33,987 bases of DNA from Asaia bogorensis (GTDB lineage Bacteria > Pseudomonadota > Alphaproteobacteria > Reyranellales > Reyranellaceae). Below the pieces are notes generated by a model that was given only the letters and a program-made list of their open reading frames with translations, did not search any database and had not been told where the DNA came from. Position numbers and translations under genes: made by a program. The stretch is taken from contig CAMDQJ010000044.1 in assembly GCA_945905835.1 (NCBI GenBank), positions 1 through 33,987 on the forward strand, read 5' to 3'. Shown here piece by piece: positions 1-7,848 of the stretch. The stretch's first letter is position 1; each line of letters starts with the position of its first letter.

Positions 1-2394
1 ATCGGCAAGACCGACGAGAGCGGCCGCATCATCTTCCCGAGCGAGGGCGAGCTGTCGCCGACCGGCGTCGCCATGGTGATCGCCGGCCGCCTGATGAAGC
101 ATGGCGGCGAATCACCGGAGCTCAACCAGCGCCTGGCCCGCCTCGAAGCGAAGGAAAAGCTCCTGAATGCGCCGCCGCCGAAAGTTGCGCGCACGCCGTT
201 CTTCTGCTCCGGCTGCCCGCACAATACCTCGACCAAGGTGCCGGAAGGCAGCCGCGCCATGGCCGGCATCGGCTGTCATGGCATGGCGATCTGGATGCCT
301 GAGCGCCGCACGTCGCTGATCTCCCACATGGGCGGCGAGGGCGTGGCCTGGATCGGCCAGGCGCCGTTCAGCGGCGACAACCACATCTTCCAGAACCTGG
401 GCGACGGTACCTACTACCACTCCGGCCTGATGGCGATCCGCCAGTCGGCCGCCGCCGGCGTCAACATCACCTACAAGATCCTCTACAACGACGCCGTCGC
501 CATGACCGGCGGCCAGCCGCATGACGGACCGCTGTCGGTGCCGGAGATCACACGCCAGGTCGAGGCCGAGGGCGCCAAGAAGGTGGTCGTCGTCACCGAT
601 GAGCCCGACAAGTACCCGATGAATGCCGGCTTTGCGCACGGCGTCACCATCCGCCACCGCGACGAGCTCGATGCCGTGCAGCGCGAGCTGCGCGAGATCC
701 CCGGCCTCACGGTCCTCGTCTACGACCAGACCTGCGCTGCCGAAAAGCGCCGCCGCCGCAAGCGCGGCACCTTCCCCGATCCCGCCAAGCGCGTGTTCAT
801 CAACGACGCGGTCTGCGAGGGCTGCGGCGACTGCTCGGAGAAGAGCAACTGCGTGTCGGTGAAGCCGCTCGAAACCGAGCTCGGCCGCAAACGCCAGATC
901 GACCAGAGCAACTGCAACAAGGACTTCTCCTGTGTTAACGGCTTCTGCCCGAGCTTCGTGTCGGTGCATGGCGGCGGTGTGCGCAAGGGAACGCGTCCGC
1001 AGTTGACGGTCGTTAAGGACGACCCGTTCGCCGCGCTGCCGATGCCGACCCTGCGCCAGCTCGACGGCTCCTACGGCATCCTGGTGACCGGCATCGGCGG
1101 CACCGGCGTCATCACCGTCGGCGCGCTGATCGGCATGGCCGCCCATCTCGAGGGCAAGGGCTGCACGGTGCTCGACTTCACCGGCCTCGCGCAAAAGAAC
1201 GGCGCGGTGATGAGCCACGTGCGTCTGGCACCCAAGCCGGAAGACCTCCACGCCGTGCGCATCGCCGCCGGCGGCGCCAACCTGGTGCTGGGCTGCGACA
1301 TGGTCGTCGCCGCCTCGCCGGCTGCGCTGTCGCGCATCGAGCAAGGCGTGACCAAGGCGGTGATCAACGGCCACATGCAGCCGGTCGCGGCCTTCGTGCT
1401 GAACGGCGACATGGATTTTGGCATCGAGTCGATGATGAAGAACATCAGCGACGCCGCCGGCGATCAGGCCACCACGTTCATCGACGGCACCGGTCTTGCC
1501 ACCGCCATCATGGGCGATTCGATCGCCACCAACCTCTTCATGCTGGGCTATGCTTGGCAGAAGGGCCTGGTGCCGCTGTCACTCGATGCCCTGACACGCG
1601 CCATCGAGCTCAATGGCGTGGCCGTCGAGACCAGCAAGCGGACCTTCAATTGGGGTCGGCTGGCGGCGCACAACATCACGGCCGTCCAGGCTGCCGCCAA
1701 GCCGACCATGCGCATCGAGAAGCCTGTCGCGCGCACCCTGACCGATATCGTGGCCAAGCGCGTCGAGCTGCTGACGGCCTACCAGGACAAGGCCTATGCC
1801 GAACGCTATCGCGCCTTCGTCGACAAGGTCGCCAAGGCCGAGAAGGCCAAGGCGCCGGGCCGCTCGGGCCTCGCCGAAGCCGTCGCCAAGTCGCTCTACA
1901 AGCTGATGGCCTACAAGGACGAGTACGAGGTCGCCCGCCTGTTCAGCGACGGCGAGTTCCTGAAGAAGCTCGGCACCCAGTTCGAGGGCGACTACAAGCT
2001 GCGCTTCCATCTCGCGCCGCCGCTGTTCGCCGAGCGCGATCCGACCAGCGGCCAGCTCATCAAGAAGGAATTCGGTGGCTGGATGATGCCGGCCTTTCGC
2101 CTGCTGGCGTCGCTCAAGCGTCTGCGCGGCACCAGGCTCGACGTGTTCGGCTACTCCGAGGAGCGGCGCATGGAGCGCCGCCTGATCGGCGAGTACGAAG
2201 CCACGATCGACTCGGTGCTGGCCACGCTCGACCAGGACAACCACGCGCTTGCCCTGCAGATCGCCGCGGTGCCGGAAACCATGCGCGGCTTCGGCCACGT
2301 GAAGGAAAAGAACGTGAAGACGGCCAAGGAGCGCGAGGCCAGCCTGCTCGCTTCCTACCGCCAGCCGGCGACCGCCAAGGTCGCGGCGGAATAG
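1..2394 (+). CDS. Indolepyruvate:ferredoxin oxidoreductase, fused subunits (5' end outside window)
   Basis: The frame is open from base 1, so this is the last 797 residues of a protein that is usually about 1,150 aa. The enzyme oxidatively decarboxylates indolepyruvate and related aryl-pyruvates to acyl-CoA in amino-acid catabolism. Visible in order: the Cys pair FFCSGCPHNTS; a TPP-domain stretch with GGEGVAWIGQ and LYNDAVAMTGGQ; a Cys-rich Fe-S segment (CEGCGDCSEKSNC, then C-x5-C-x4-C); a gamma-type domain beginning YGILVTGIGGTGV with GLAQKNGAVMSHVR; and a long C-terminal extension typical of the fused bacterial form. Fusion of the archaeal IorA and IorB halves in one chain is normal in Proteobacteria. 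Nothing looks broken. The start and any upstream regulator cannot be seen. Confidence 0.93.
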   Translation: MGKTDESGRIIFPSEGELSPTGVAMVIAGRLMKHGGESPELNQRLARLEAKEKLLNAPPPKVARTPFFCSGCPHNTSTKVPEGSRAMAGIGCHGMAIWMPERRTSLISHMGGEGVAWIGQAPFSGDNHIFQNLGDGTYYHSGLMAIRQSAAAGVNITYKILYNDAVAMTGGQPHDGPLSVPEITRQVEAEGAKKVVVVTDEPDKYPMNAGFAHGVTIRHRDELDAVQRELREIPGLTVLVYDQTCAAEKRRRRKRGTFPDPAKRVFINDAVCEGCGDCSEKSNCVSVKPLETELGRKRQIDQSNCNKDFSCVNGFCPSFVSVHGGGVRKGTRPQLTVVKDDPFAALPMPTLRQLDGSYGILVTGIGGTGVITVGALIGMAAHLEGKGCTVLDFTGLAQKNGAVMSHVRLAPKPEDLHAVRIAAGGANLVLGCDMVVAASPAALSRIEQGVTKAVINGHMQPVAAFVLNGDMDFGIESMMKNISDAAGDQATTFIDGTGLATAIMGDSIATNLFMLGYAWQKGLVPLSLDALTRAIELNGVAVETSKRTFNWGRLAAHNITAVQAAAKPTMRIEKPVARTLTDIVAKRVELLTAYQDKAYAERYRAFVDKVAKAEKAKAPGRSGLAEAVAKSLYKLMAYKDEYEVARLFSDGEFLKKLGTQFEGDYKLRFHLAPPLFAERDPTSGQLIKKEFGGWMMPAFRLLASLKRLRGTRLDVFGYSEERRMERRLIGEYEATIDSVLATLDQDNHALALQIAAVPETMRGFGHVKEKNVKTAKEREASLLASYRQPATAKVAAE

Positions 2395-2402
2395 TCGGCG
2401 AA

Positions 2403-2496
2403 AACGGGACGCCCCCGATCCGAATGGGGTTGGGGAGGGAGCGAAGGCGTCCCGGGTACGCCTCACTCCGCCAAGGGAGGCTCGCGGAGGCGCTTT
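2403..2496. terminator. Hairpin-rich gap, possible terminator for the oxidoreductase
   Basis: The 161-base gap between the convergent oxidoreductase and yqgE genes holds an 8-bp inverted repeat (GGGACGCC at 2406-2413, GGCGTCCC at 2446-2453) and a smaller GCCTC...GAGGC fold just after it. No U-tract follows either, so a terminator role is only inferred from position between two converging genes. Confidence 0.3.
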
Positions 2497-2555
2497 TGCG
2501 CTATAGGCCGGTTGACTGTGGATTTAAAGTGCAATCTGGGGTCGTAGAAGCGCGA

Positions 2556-3167
2556 CTAGGCACGGCCCGCCTGATGCGAGAACGAGGCGGGGTCGAAACG
2601 TCCGCCGGGACCGCCCTTGCCGCCTAGGCGATCAAGTGCGCGCTGCCACTTGCCGTTGAGGTCCTCGTCGAACACCAGCTCGAAGTCGCCATCGACTACC
2701 AGCCAGGCATTGTCCTGCATCTCGCGGTCGAGCTGGCCGGGCGCCCAGCCGGAATGGCCAAGCGCCAGCCAGGCGCGCTTGGGCCCCGAGCCGCCAGCCA
2801 TATCCTTGAGGATTTCCAGCGAGGCCGTCAGCGCCATGCCGCCGTCGATCAACAGCGTCTCGTCGCGCTTGTAGTCGGCGGAATGCAGCACCAGCCCGCG
2901 CGAGGTCTCGACCGGGCCGCCGAACAGCACGGGGATCTCGGGCGCCGCCGGCGCCACCTCGATGCCCAACTGCTTGTAGACCTGGCCCAGCGGCAGGTCC
3001 TCGACCTTGTTGTTCACGATGATGCCGAGTGCGCCGTCGTCGTCATGCTTGCAGATGAAGACGACGCTCTTCTGGAACCGCTCGTCGGGCATCGAGGGAG
3101 CCGCAACCAGGAAGCGGCCGACAAGTATCGAGCCTGGGGTAGCAGCGGAGGAAGTGGACCCGGACAT
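2556..3167 (-). CDS. yqgE: YqgE/AlgH family protein (UPF0301)
   Basis: A 203-aa protein of the YqgE/AlgH family. The family fold is known but its biochemical role is not settled; in Pseudomonas AlgH has been linked to regulation of alginate and other traits. Family hallmarks are present: GRFLVAAPSM near the N-terminus, ALGIIVNN, FGGPVE and LALGHSGWAPGQL. The frame stays open 24 codons further upstream, but the ATG at 3167 has AGGAG ten bases before it and gives the family-typical beginning, so I use it. It is divergent from the peroxiredoxin gene with a gap of about 157 bp that should carry both promoters. No Cys or catalytic motif suggests an enzyme. Confidence 0.9.
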   Translation of the reverse strand: MSGSTSSAATPGSILVGRFLVAAPSMPDERFQKSVVFICKHDDDGALGIIVNNKVEDLPLGQVYKQLGIEVAPAAPEIPVLFGGPVETSRGLVLHSADYKRDETLLIDGGMALTASLEILKDMAGGSGPKRAWLALGHSGWAPGQLDREMQDNAWLVVDGDFELVFDEDLNGKWQRALDRLGGKGGPGGRFDPASFSHQAGRA

Positions 3168-3324
3168 GGTTAAATCATCTCCTAAATCCATGGGGATTGT
3201 CCGGTCAAAGGTCAAGGCAGGGGCGCCTGCGATGGACAAAATCGGGGCCCTCGCCTAGGGTCCGGGCGTTTTTGGCCGCCCCGTTTTGGGTGGCGTTCGC
3301 GGCGGTATTGGAAGGAGCAAAAGA

Positions 3325-3807
3325 ATGGCCAAAATAGGCGACAAGGTGCCCAGCGCAACGTTGCGCATGCTGGGTCCCGAGGGTCCCAAGCCGGTGACCA
3401 CGGAAGAACTCTTCGCGCCGGGCAAGAAGGTGGTGGCCTTCGCGCTGCCGGGTGCCTTCACACCCACTTGTTCAGCAAAGCACGTGCCCGGGTTCGTGGC
3501 CGAAGCGGCGGCTCTCAAGGCAAAGGGTGTCGACACCATTGCCTGCATCTCCGTCAACGACGCCTTCGTCATGGGCGCCTGGGGCAAGGATCAGAAGGCG
3601 GGCGATTCCGTCATGATGCTGGGCGACGGCAATGGCGAGTTCACCCAGGCGATGGGCCTCACCATGGACGGCTCCAAGTTCGGCCTCGGCACGCGCAGCC
3701 AGCGTTACGCCATGGTCGTGGAGAACGGCGTCATCAAGCAGCTGTTCGTCGAGAAGCCGGGCGCCTTCGAGGTGTCCTCGGCCCAGCACGTCCTGCAGAA
3801 TCTCTGA
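3325..3807 (+). CDS. Type II (Prx5-like) peroxiredoxin
   Basis: A 160-aa thiol peroxidase of the Prx5/plant type II group, which reduces H2O2 and alkyl hydroperoxides in the cytosol using glutaredoxin or thioredoxin. The peroxidatic site is PGAFTPTCS with Cys49. A second Cys at 74 (TIACISVND) lies 25 residues on, the same separation as the Cys pair of plant type II enzymes. The conserved active-site Arg is probably the one in GTRSQRY. The frame is open 13 codons upstream, but AAGGAG lies seven bases before the ATG at 3325 and that start matches family length. No glutaredoxin domain is fused. A strong intrinsic terminator follows at 3834-3863, so the gene is probably monocistronic. Confidence 0.94.
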   Translation: MAKIGDKVPSATLRMLGPEGPKPVTTEELFAPGKKVVAFALPGAFTPTCSAKHVPGFVAEAAALKAKGVDTIACISVNDAFVMGAWGKDQKAGDSVMMLGDGNGEFTQAMGLTMDGSKFGLGTRSQRYAMVVENGVIKQLFVEKPGAFEVSSAQHVLQNL

Positions 3808-3833
3808 CACGGCGCTTCGCGCAGCGTGTCGGT

Positions 3834-3863
3834 AAACGGCGGGACGCAAGTCCCGCCGTTTTT
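3834..3863 (+). terminator. Rho-independent terminator after the peroxiredoxin gene
   Basis: A perfect 12-bp stem (AAACGGCGGGAC with GTCCCGCCGTTT) closes a GCAA tetraloop and runs into TTTTT on the plus strand, 26 bases after the peroxiredoxin stop. It also shows that the open frame upstream of the next SDR is not coding. Confidence 0.92.
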
Positions 3864-3885
3864 CGTTCGAGGACAGGGGGGCGGC

Positions 3886-4704
3886 ATGGCCGATAGCAAG
3901 CAAAAGACGGCACTGGTGACGGGCGCCACCGACGGCGTCGGCCGTGTGGTGGCGAAGATACTCGCCAGGGACGGCATGCGCGTGCTGGTGCACGGACGCA
4001 GCCACGAGCGCGGCGAGGCGCTGGTGCGCGAGATCGAGAAGGCGGGCGGCAGCGCCACTTTCCTCGCCGCCGACCTTGCGTCGCTGGCCGAGGTGCGGGC
4101 GCTCGCCAAAGCCGTCATCGCGACGACCGACCGGCTCGACCTTTTGATCAACAATGCCGGCATCGGCACGGCGGGCGACCGGCCGGGACGGCAGACCAGC
4201 GCCGATGGCCACGAGCTGTGCTTTGCCGTGAATTACCTCGCGGGCTTCCTGCTCACCCATCTGCTGCTGCCACTGCTGAAGGCCACCGCGCCGTCGCGCA
4301 TTGTCAATGTCGCTTCGGCCGGCCAGCAGGCGATCGATTTCTCCGACGTCATGCTGACGCACAGCTACAACGGCTCGACGGCCTATCCCCAGAGCAAGCT
4401 GGCGCAGATCCTGTTCACCGTTGATCTGGCCGATGAGCTGGCGGGTTCGGGCGTGATCGCCAATACCCTGCATCCCTCGACCTACATGAACACGACCATG
4501 GTCCGGCAATCGGGCACGACGCCGATCAGCACGGTCGAGACCGGCGCCGAGGCGATCCTCCAGCTCGCGGTCTCGCCCGCCCTCGAGGGTCGCAGTGGCC
4601 TCTACTTCAATGTCATGCGCGAAACCCGCGCCGACGCCCAAGCCTATGACGCCGGCGCGCGGGCGAAGCTGCGGGCGCTCAGCATGAAGCTCACAGGTCT
4701 CTAA
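3886..4704 (+). CDS. Short-chain dehydrogenase/reductase, retinol-dehydrogenase-like
   Basis: A 272-aa NAD(P)-dependent oxidoreductase of the SDR superfamily; the substrate cannot be told from sequence. The Rossmann motif TGATDGVG is at 12-19, LLINNAG at 87-92, and the catalytic Ser144, Tyr167 and Lys171 are in place (NVASAG, then YPQSK). The insert between Ser and Tyr and the tail resemble retinol-dehydrogenase/WW-oxidoreductase-like SDRs rather than FabG. The ATG at 3886 is chosen because the frame further upstream runs through the terminator hairpin; a GGGGGG run precedes it. It converges on the next SDR, with a palindrome between the two stops. Confidence 0.88.
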   Translation: MADSKQKTALVTGATDGVGRVVAKILARDGMRVLVHGRSHERGEALVREIEKAGGSATFLAADLASLAEVRALAKAVIATTDRLDLLINNAGIGTAGDRPGRQTSADGHELCFAVNYLAGFLLTHLLLPLLKATAPSRIVNVASAGQQAIDFSDVMLTHSYNGSTAYPQSKLAQILFTVDLADELAGSGVIANTLHPSTYMNTTMVRQSGTTPISTVETGAEAILQLAVSPALEGRSGLYFNVMRETRADAQAYDAGARAKLRALSMKLTGL

Positions 4705-4709
4705 AAGCT

Positions 4710-4735
4710 TTCCTCCCCCGTCAGCGGGGGAGGAA
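4710..4735. terminator. Perfect palindrome between convergent SDR genes, bidirectional terminator or REP-like
   Basis: An 11-bp perfect stem (TTCCTCCCCCG with CGGGGGAGGAA) closes a TCAG loop in the 48-base gap between two convergent stops. Read on the minus strand it is followed by a short TTTT run, which suits termination of the SDR at 4753. Sequences of this CCTCCCCCG...CGGGGGAGG type are often dispersed in alphaproteobacterial genomes, so it may also be a repeat. Confidence 0.6.
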
Positions 4736-4752
4736 GCAGGATTCAACTCACT

Positions 4753-5502
4753 CTAAAGCGTGACGCCGCCGTTCACGTGAAGGGTCTGGCCGGTGACATA
4801 GCTTGCCGCCGGCGAGCACAGGAAAGCGATCACCGCGGCGACCTCGGCCGGCTTGCCGTAGCGGCCCATCGGCACCAATGCGCTCATCTGCACCATGCGA
4901 TCGCGCGATAGCGCCACATGCGCACCGGCGTCCTTTTCGATCAGGCCGGGCGCCACGCAATTGACGGTGCCGCCGGAGGGCGCGATCTCGACGGCGAAGG
5001 CCCGCGCCATCGCTTCCATGCCGGCCTTGGCGGCGGCAGTCGCCGGAAAGCTCGGCAGGCCGCGCGCATGGGCATGGGCCACGAACGATGACACGCCGAC
5101 CAGCCGGCCGGCCGCGCCCGACTTGATCAGCCACGGCTTGGCCGCCGTCGCCAGTTCGAAGAACGCCGAGGTCATCGAGGCGATACCGGCGTCCCAGGTG
5201 GCGCGGTCGACCTCGCCGATCGACCGGCGGTCGGCGAAGCCCGCGTTGGAGACGATGACGTCGAGCTGGCCGAAATGCGCCGCCGTCTCGTCGACCAGCC
5301 GCTTTGCCGTGCCGATCAGGGCGAGATCGCCCTCGACGATCAGCGTCTTGGCGCCCGCCTGCTTTGCTTCGGCGACAACGCGCTCGGCGCCCGCCTTGTT
5401 CTTGCGCGCATGGATGGCAAGGCCGGTGTCGGGCGCAGCCATGATCCGCGCCAGTGCAGCGCCTATACCGGAGGAAGCGCCCGTGATGAGAAAAACCCGC
5501 AT
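4753..5502 (-). CDS. SDR family protein lacking the catalytic tyrosine
   Basis: A 249-aa FabG-like short-chain dehydrogenase by fold. The cofactor motif TGASSGIG is at 7-14, SNAG at 85-88, the Ser region VGVSS at 136-139, and the C-terminal [12 protein letters not shown] is typical of classical SDRs. The active-site segment reads [10 protein letters not shown]: Lys159 is kept, but the position four residues before it, normally Tyr, is Thr155 (codon 5038-5040). It may bind NAD(P)H without normal hydride-transfer chemistry, or use another donor. The stop of the MFS gene lies 9 bases upstream of this start in the same direction, so the two are probably one transcript under the TetR-type regulator at 6867. 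Substrate unknown. Confidence 0.85.
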   Translation of the reverse strand: MRVFLITGASSGIGAALARIMAAPDTGLAIHARKNKAGAERVVAEAKQAGAKTLIVEGDLALIGTAKRLVDETAAHFGQLDVIVSNAGFADRRSIGEVDRATWDAGIASMTSAFFELATAAKPWLIKSGAAGRLVGVSSFVAHAHARGLPSFPATAAAKAGMEAMARAFAVEIAPSGGTVNCVAPGLIEKDAGAHVALSRDRMVQMSALVPMGRYGKPAEVAAVIAFLCSPAASYVTGQTLHVNGGVTL

Positions 5503-5511
5503 GCCGCCACT

Positions 5512-6759
5512 CTAGACAGCCCTCGGCACGAGGTCGAGTTGCGGCGGCCGGGGCGAAGGCGGCGGTGCCGCGAACAGCAACTGGCAGGTGCCGGCGACCA
5601 GGCCAAGGCCGACGCCGAGCTTCCAGGCGAGATCGTAGGAGCCGAGCGCGTCGAACAGCAGGCCGCCGCCCAGCGCGCCCATGAAACTGCCGACCTGGTG
5701 GCTCATGAAGGCGATGCCCTGGATCATCGCCTGCCAGCGCAGGCCGAACATCTCGGCCACCGCACCCGAGATCAGCGGCCCGACTCCCAGCCACAGGAAG
5801 CCCATGAGGGCGGCGAACACCAGCGTGCCGAGCGGTGTCGGCGGAAAGGCGAAGTAGAAGCCGAGCACGATCGACCGACTCGTATAAATCGCGCCCAGAA
5901 GCATCTGCTTGGACCAGCGGCCGCCCGCCCAGCCGAAGAACAGGCTGCCGGCAACGTTGAACGCGGCGATGACCGCCAGAACTTCGGCGCCCAACATCGG
6001 GTCCATGCCGCAAAGTGCCAGATAGGACGGCAGGTGCGTGGTGATGAACACGAGTTGCATGCCGCAGATGAAGTAGGCGCCAGCCATGATCAGGAACGAG
6101 GTATTGCTCATCGCCGTCCTGACCGCCGTGCCGACCGACGTGTCGCCGAGCGTTCCGGCGACACGCGGCGGCAGGGGAATTCTGTCGACGCGGCCGGCGA
6201 ACCACGCCGCCGGCAAGAGGCCGAGCGCCAGGACCGCGAAGCCGATCACGCCGGCGCGCCAGCCATAGCCGTCGGCGAGCAATTGGCCCGCAGGTGCAGC
6301 GATCACCGAGCCCAGCGAGCCTGCGGCCGAGATCATGCCGAGCACGGTACTGCGGATGGCGACCGGCACGGCGCGCGACGCGACGGCCAGTGCGATCGCC
6401 GAAGCGGTGCAGGCGAGCGACAGGCCGATCAGCACGCCGGCACCGATCACCACGCCCCAAAGGCCCTGCGCGGTGGCCAGCACCACGAGGCCCGCTATGT
6501 AGAAGATCGCGCCGGTCAGCATCAGCGGCCGGAAACCGAGGCGCGTCGCCAGGGCGCCGGCGAAGGGCTGCAGGATGCCCCAGGCGACGTTCTGGACGGC
6601 GATGGCCACGGTGAAGTCGGCGACGGCGAGCGAGAGGTCGCGGGTCAGCGGCTGGAGGAAGAGGCCAAGACTCTGGCGAAGACCCATGCTGAGGCTCAGC
6701 AAAAGCGCGGCCCCGAGCAGGATCGGCAGAGCAGGCCGCAAGGCGGCGAAACCAATCAT
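5512..6759 (-). CDS. MFS transporter
   Basis: A 415-aa major facilitator with about twelve hydrophobic segments. It resembles the monocarboxylate/oxalate-formate-like MFS group; the N-terminal half has SMGLRQSLGLFLQPLTRDL, and the loop after TM2 carries GALATRLGFRP. The substrate cannot be assigned. The frame can start one codon earlier with TTG, but the ATG at 6759 has AAGGG nine bases before it and is preferred. It is divergent from a TetR-family gene; a perfect 16-bp palindrome lies 18 bases before the start, inside the probable promoter. This arrangement is typical of an efflux or uptake pump repressed by its neighbour and derepressed by a ligand. The SDR at 4753 follows closely and may act on the same compound. 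Confidence 0.9.
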   Translation of the reverse strand: MIGFAALRPALPILLGAALLLSLSMGLRQSLGLFLQPLTRDLSLAVADFTVAIAVQNVAWGILQPFAGALATRLGFRPLMLTGAIFYIAGLVVLATAQGLWGVVIGAGVLIGLSLACTASAIALAVASRAVPVAIRSTVLGMISAAGSLGSVIAAPAGQLLADGYGWRAGVIGFAVLALGLLPAAWFAGRVDRIPLPPRVAGTLGDTSVGTAVRTAMSNTSFLIMAGAYFICGMQLVFITTHLPSYLALCGMDPMLGAEVLAVIAAFNVAGSLFFGWAGGRWSKQMLLGAIYTSRSIVLGFYFAFPPTPLGTLVFAALMGFLWLGVGPLISGAVAEMFGLRWQAMIQGIAFMSHQVGSFMGALGGGLLFDALGSYDLAWKLGVGLGLVAGTCQLLFAAPPPSPRPPQLDLVPRAV

Positions 6760-6777
6760 CAATGTTGGCCCTTCTAT

Positions 6778-6793
6778 TACACAGATCTGTGTA
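6778..6793. promoter_or_regulatory. Operator 1: perfect 16-bp palindrome upstream of the MFS gene
   Basis: TACACAGATCTGTGTA is identical to its reverse complement. It sits between the probable -10 of the MFS promoter and the MFS start. A near-copy is found 53 bp away, before the TetR gene. Confidence 0.8.
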
Positions 6794-6795
6794 CT

Positions 6796-6824
6796 ATATT
6801 CTGCATCCCTGAGTGTCGCGTCAA
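6796..6824 (-). promoter_or_regulatory. Possible sigma-70 promoter of the MFS gene
   Basis: On the minus strand TTGACG (6819-6824) and GAATAT (6796-6801) are separated by 17 bases. The predicted start of transcription falls inside operator 1, which would explain repression. The -10 match is modest. Confidence 0.35.
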
Positions 6825-6830
6825 TTGAAA

Positions 6831-6846
6831 TACACAGATCGGTGTA
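6831..6846. promoter_or_regulatory. Operator 2: near-palindrome upstream of the TetR gene
   Basis: TACACAGATCGGTGTA differs from operator 1 at one base. The centres of the two sites are 53 bp apart, close to five helical turns, so two dimers would lie on the same face of the DNA. The site ends 20 bases before the chosen TetR start, consistent with autoregulation. Confidence 0.75.
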
Positions 6847-6866
6847 ATTTGGCCAAACGCCCTACC

Positions 6867-7409
6867 ATGCCGGAGCGCATCCTCGAGACGGCCGACCGGT
6901 TGTTCTACGGCCAGGGCATCCGCGCCATGGGGGTCGACACCATCGCCGCCGAGACCGGCATCTCCAAGCGCACGCTCTACAACCACTTCCCGTCCAAGGA
7001 TGCGCTGATCGTGGCCTACCTGACGCGGCGCCTGAAGCTCAAGCCGACCTCGGACAAGCACCCGGCGCTGCAAATCCTGGGCGACTTCGAGCGGCTCGAA
7101 CGCGCCTTCGCCGGCCCCGGTTTCCGCGGCTGCGCCTTTGTGAATGCCGTGGCCGAGCTCAAGGATCCCAGACATGCCGCGAGCGAGATCGCGCTGACCT
7201 TCAAGGAGCAGCGCCGGCTGTGGTTTCGCGAGCTGCTGAAGCGGCTGAAGGTCGCCGACCCCGAGGGGCTGGCGACACAGCTCATGTTGCTGGTCGACGG
7301 CGCCATCGCCGCCACCCTGGTGCGCAACGATCCGGCAATGGCCCGCGCGGCCCGCGATGCGGCGCGCACGCTGCTGGTGGCGGCAGGCGTAGAAGTGCTG
7401 CCCGCCTAG
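6867..7409 (+). CDS. TetR family transcriptional regulator
   Basis: A 180-aa repressor-type protein. The N-terminal helix-turn-helix is clear: ILETADRLFYGQGIRAMGV, then TIAAETGISKRTLYNHFPSK at about 26-45. The C-terminal part is a ligand-binding helical domain containing a FRGCAFVNA segment seen in a common TetR subgroup; the ligand is unknown. Alternative starts at 6813 (GTG) and 6849 (TTG) are in frame. The first would place operator 2 inside the coding region, so the ATG at 6867 is preferred, although no good ribosome site precedes it. It probably represses the divergent MFS gene and itself through the paired palindromes. Confidence 0.88.
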   Translation: MPERILETADRLFYGQGIRAMGVDTIAAETGISKRTLYNHFPSKDALIVAYLTRRLKLKPTSDKHPALQILGDFERLERAFAGPGFRGCAFVNAVAELKDPRHAASEIALTFKEQRRLWFRELLKRLKVADPEGLATQLMLLVDGAIAATLVRNDPAMARAARDAARTLLVAAGVEVLPA

Positions 7410-7450
7410 AACCGATACAGCTTCCGCGGATTGTCGATCTTAAGGAGGAA

Positions 7451-7527
7451 TGGCGCGCCCGGAGAGATTCGAACTCCCAGCCTTCTGATTCGTAGTCAGA
7501 TGCTCTATCCAGTTGAGCTACGGGCGC
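7451..7527 (-). tRNA. tRNA-Arg (anticodon ACG)
   Basis: A 77-nt minus-strand cloverleaf. The acceptor stem GCGCCCG pairs with CGGGCGC, the discriminator is G and the CCA end is encoded. The anticodon arm is UCUGA-CUACGAA-UCAGA, giving anticodon ACG (reads CGN through inosine), and the T-arm carries the usual GUUCGAAUC. No integrase or repeated 3' end is next to it. Confidence 0.96.
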
Positions 7528-7848
7528 GTGGCCGCGACTTCTAATCAAGATGCCCCGAACTGGCAAGGAACTGGCAAGCAAACGACCCCGGCGGGGGCCA
7601 ACCGGCCGGCCGGGCCTGCGGCGGACCGCCGCCCGCGCCGCGTCCGCCCGCCCAAGGTCCCGCAAAAGCTCGCGAAACACCCGCCAAGTGGCTCTGATGC
7701 CTTGGAAATCGGCGCTTGTCGGTTTAACCCCCTTTCAGGTACCATGCCCTCAACGAAATTTGGGGTCGGTGTCCTGATCGGCCAGTCAAAAGACGGCCGG
7801 GTTGGAGGCGCCCAATTGATGTTGCCTGGGCAGGTTCGAGGCCAAAGT
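7528..7848 (+). other. Gene-free gap between tRNA-Arg and the lipoprotein gene
   Basis: About 320 bases with no convincing gene. One plus-strand frame is open throughout and joins the lipoprotein, but it begins inside the tRNA and its translation is Pro/Arg-rich with no domain, so I treat it as non-coding. The lipoprotein promoter should lie in the last 150 bases; I see no strong consensus. Confidence 0.5.

Noticed and set aside
3472..4746. 424-codon minus-strand ORF opposite the peroxiredoxin and SDR genes
   Set aside because: It runs through a perfect terminator and is antisense to two genes with clear motifs; no family resemblance.
4748..6460. Long minus-strand ORF of 570 codons across the SDR and MFS genes
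   Set aside because: It is a shadow frame of two well-supported genes. Its translation is Arg/Gly-rich with no domain, as expected in GC-rich DNA.
7451..7527. tRNA-Arg as attachment site of an integrated element
   Set aside because: No integrase gene, no repeat of the tRNA 3' end in the window and no change of gene type beside it.
7513..7848. N-terminal extension of the lipoprotein ORF
   Set aside because: It would begin inside the tRNA and bury the lipoprotein signal peptide.
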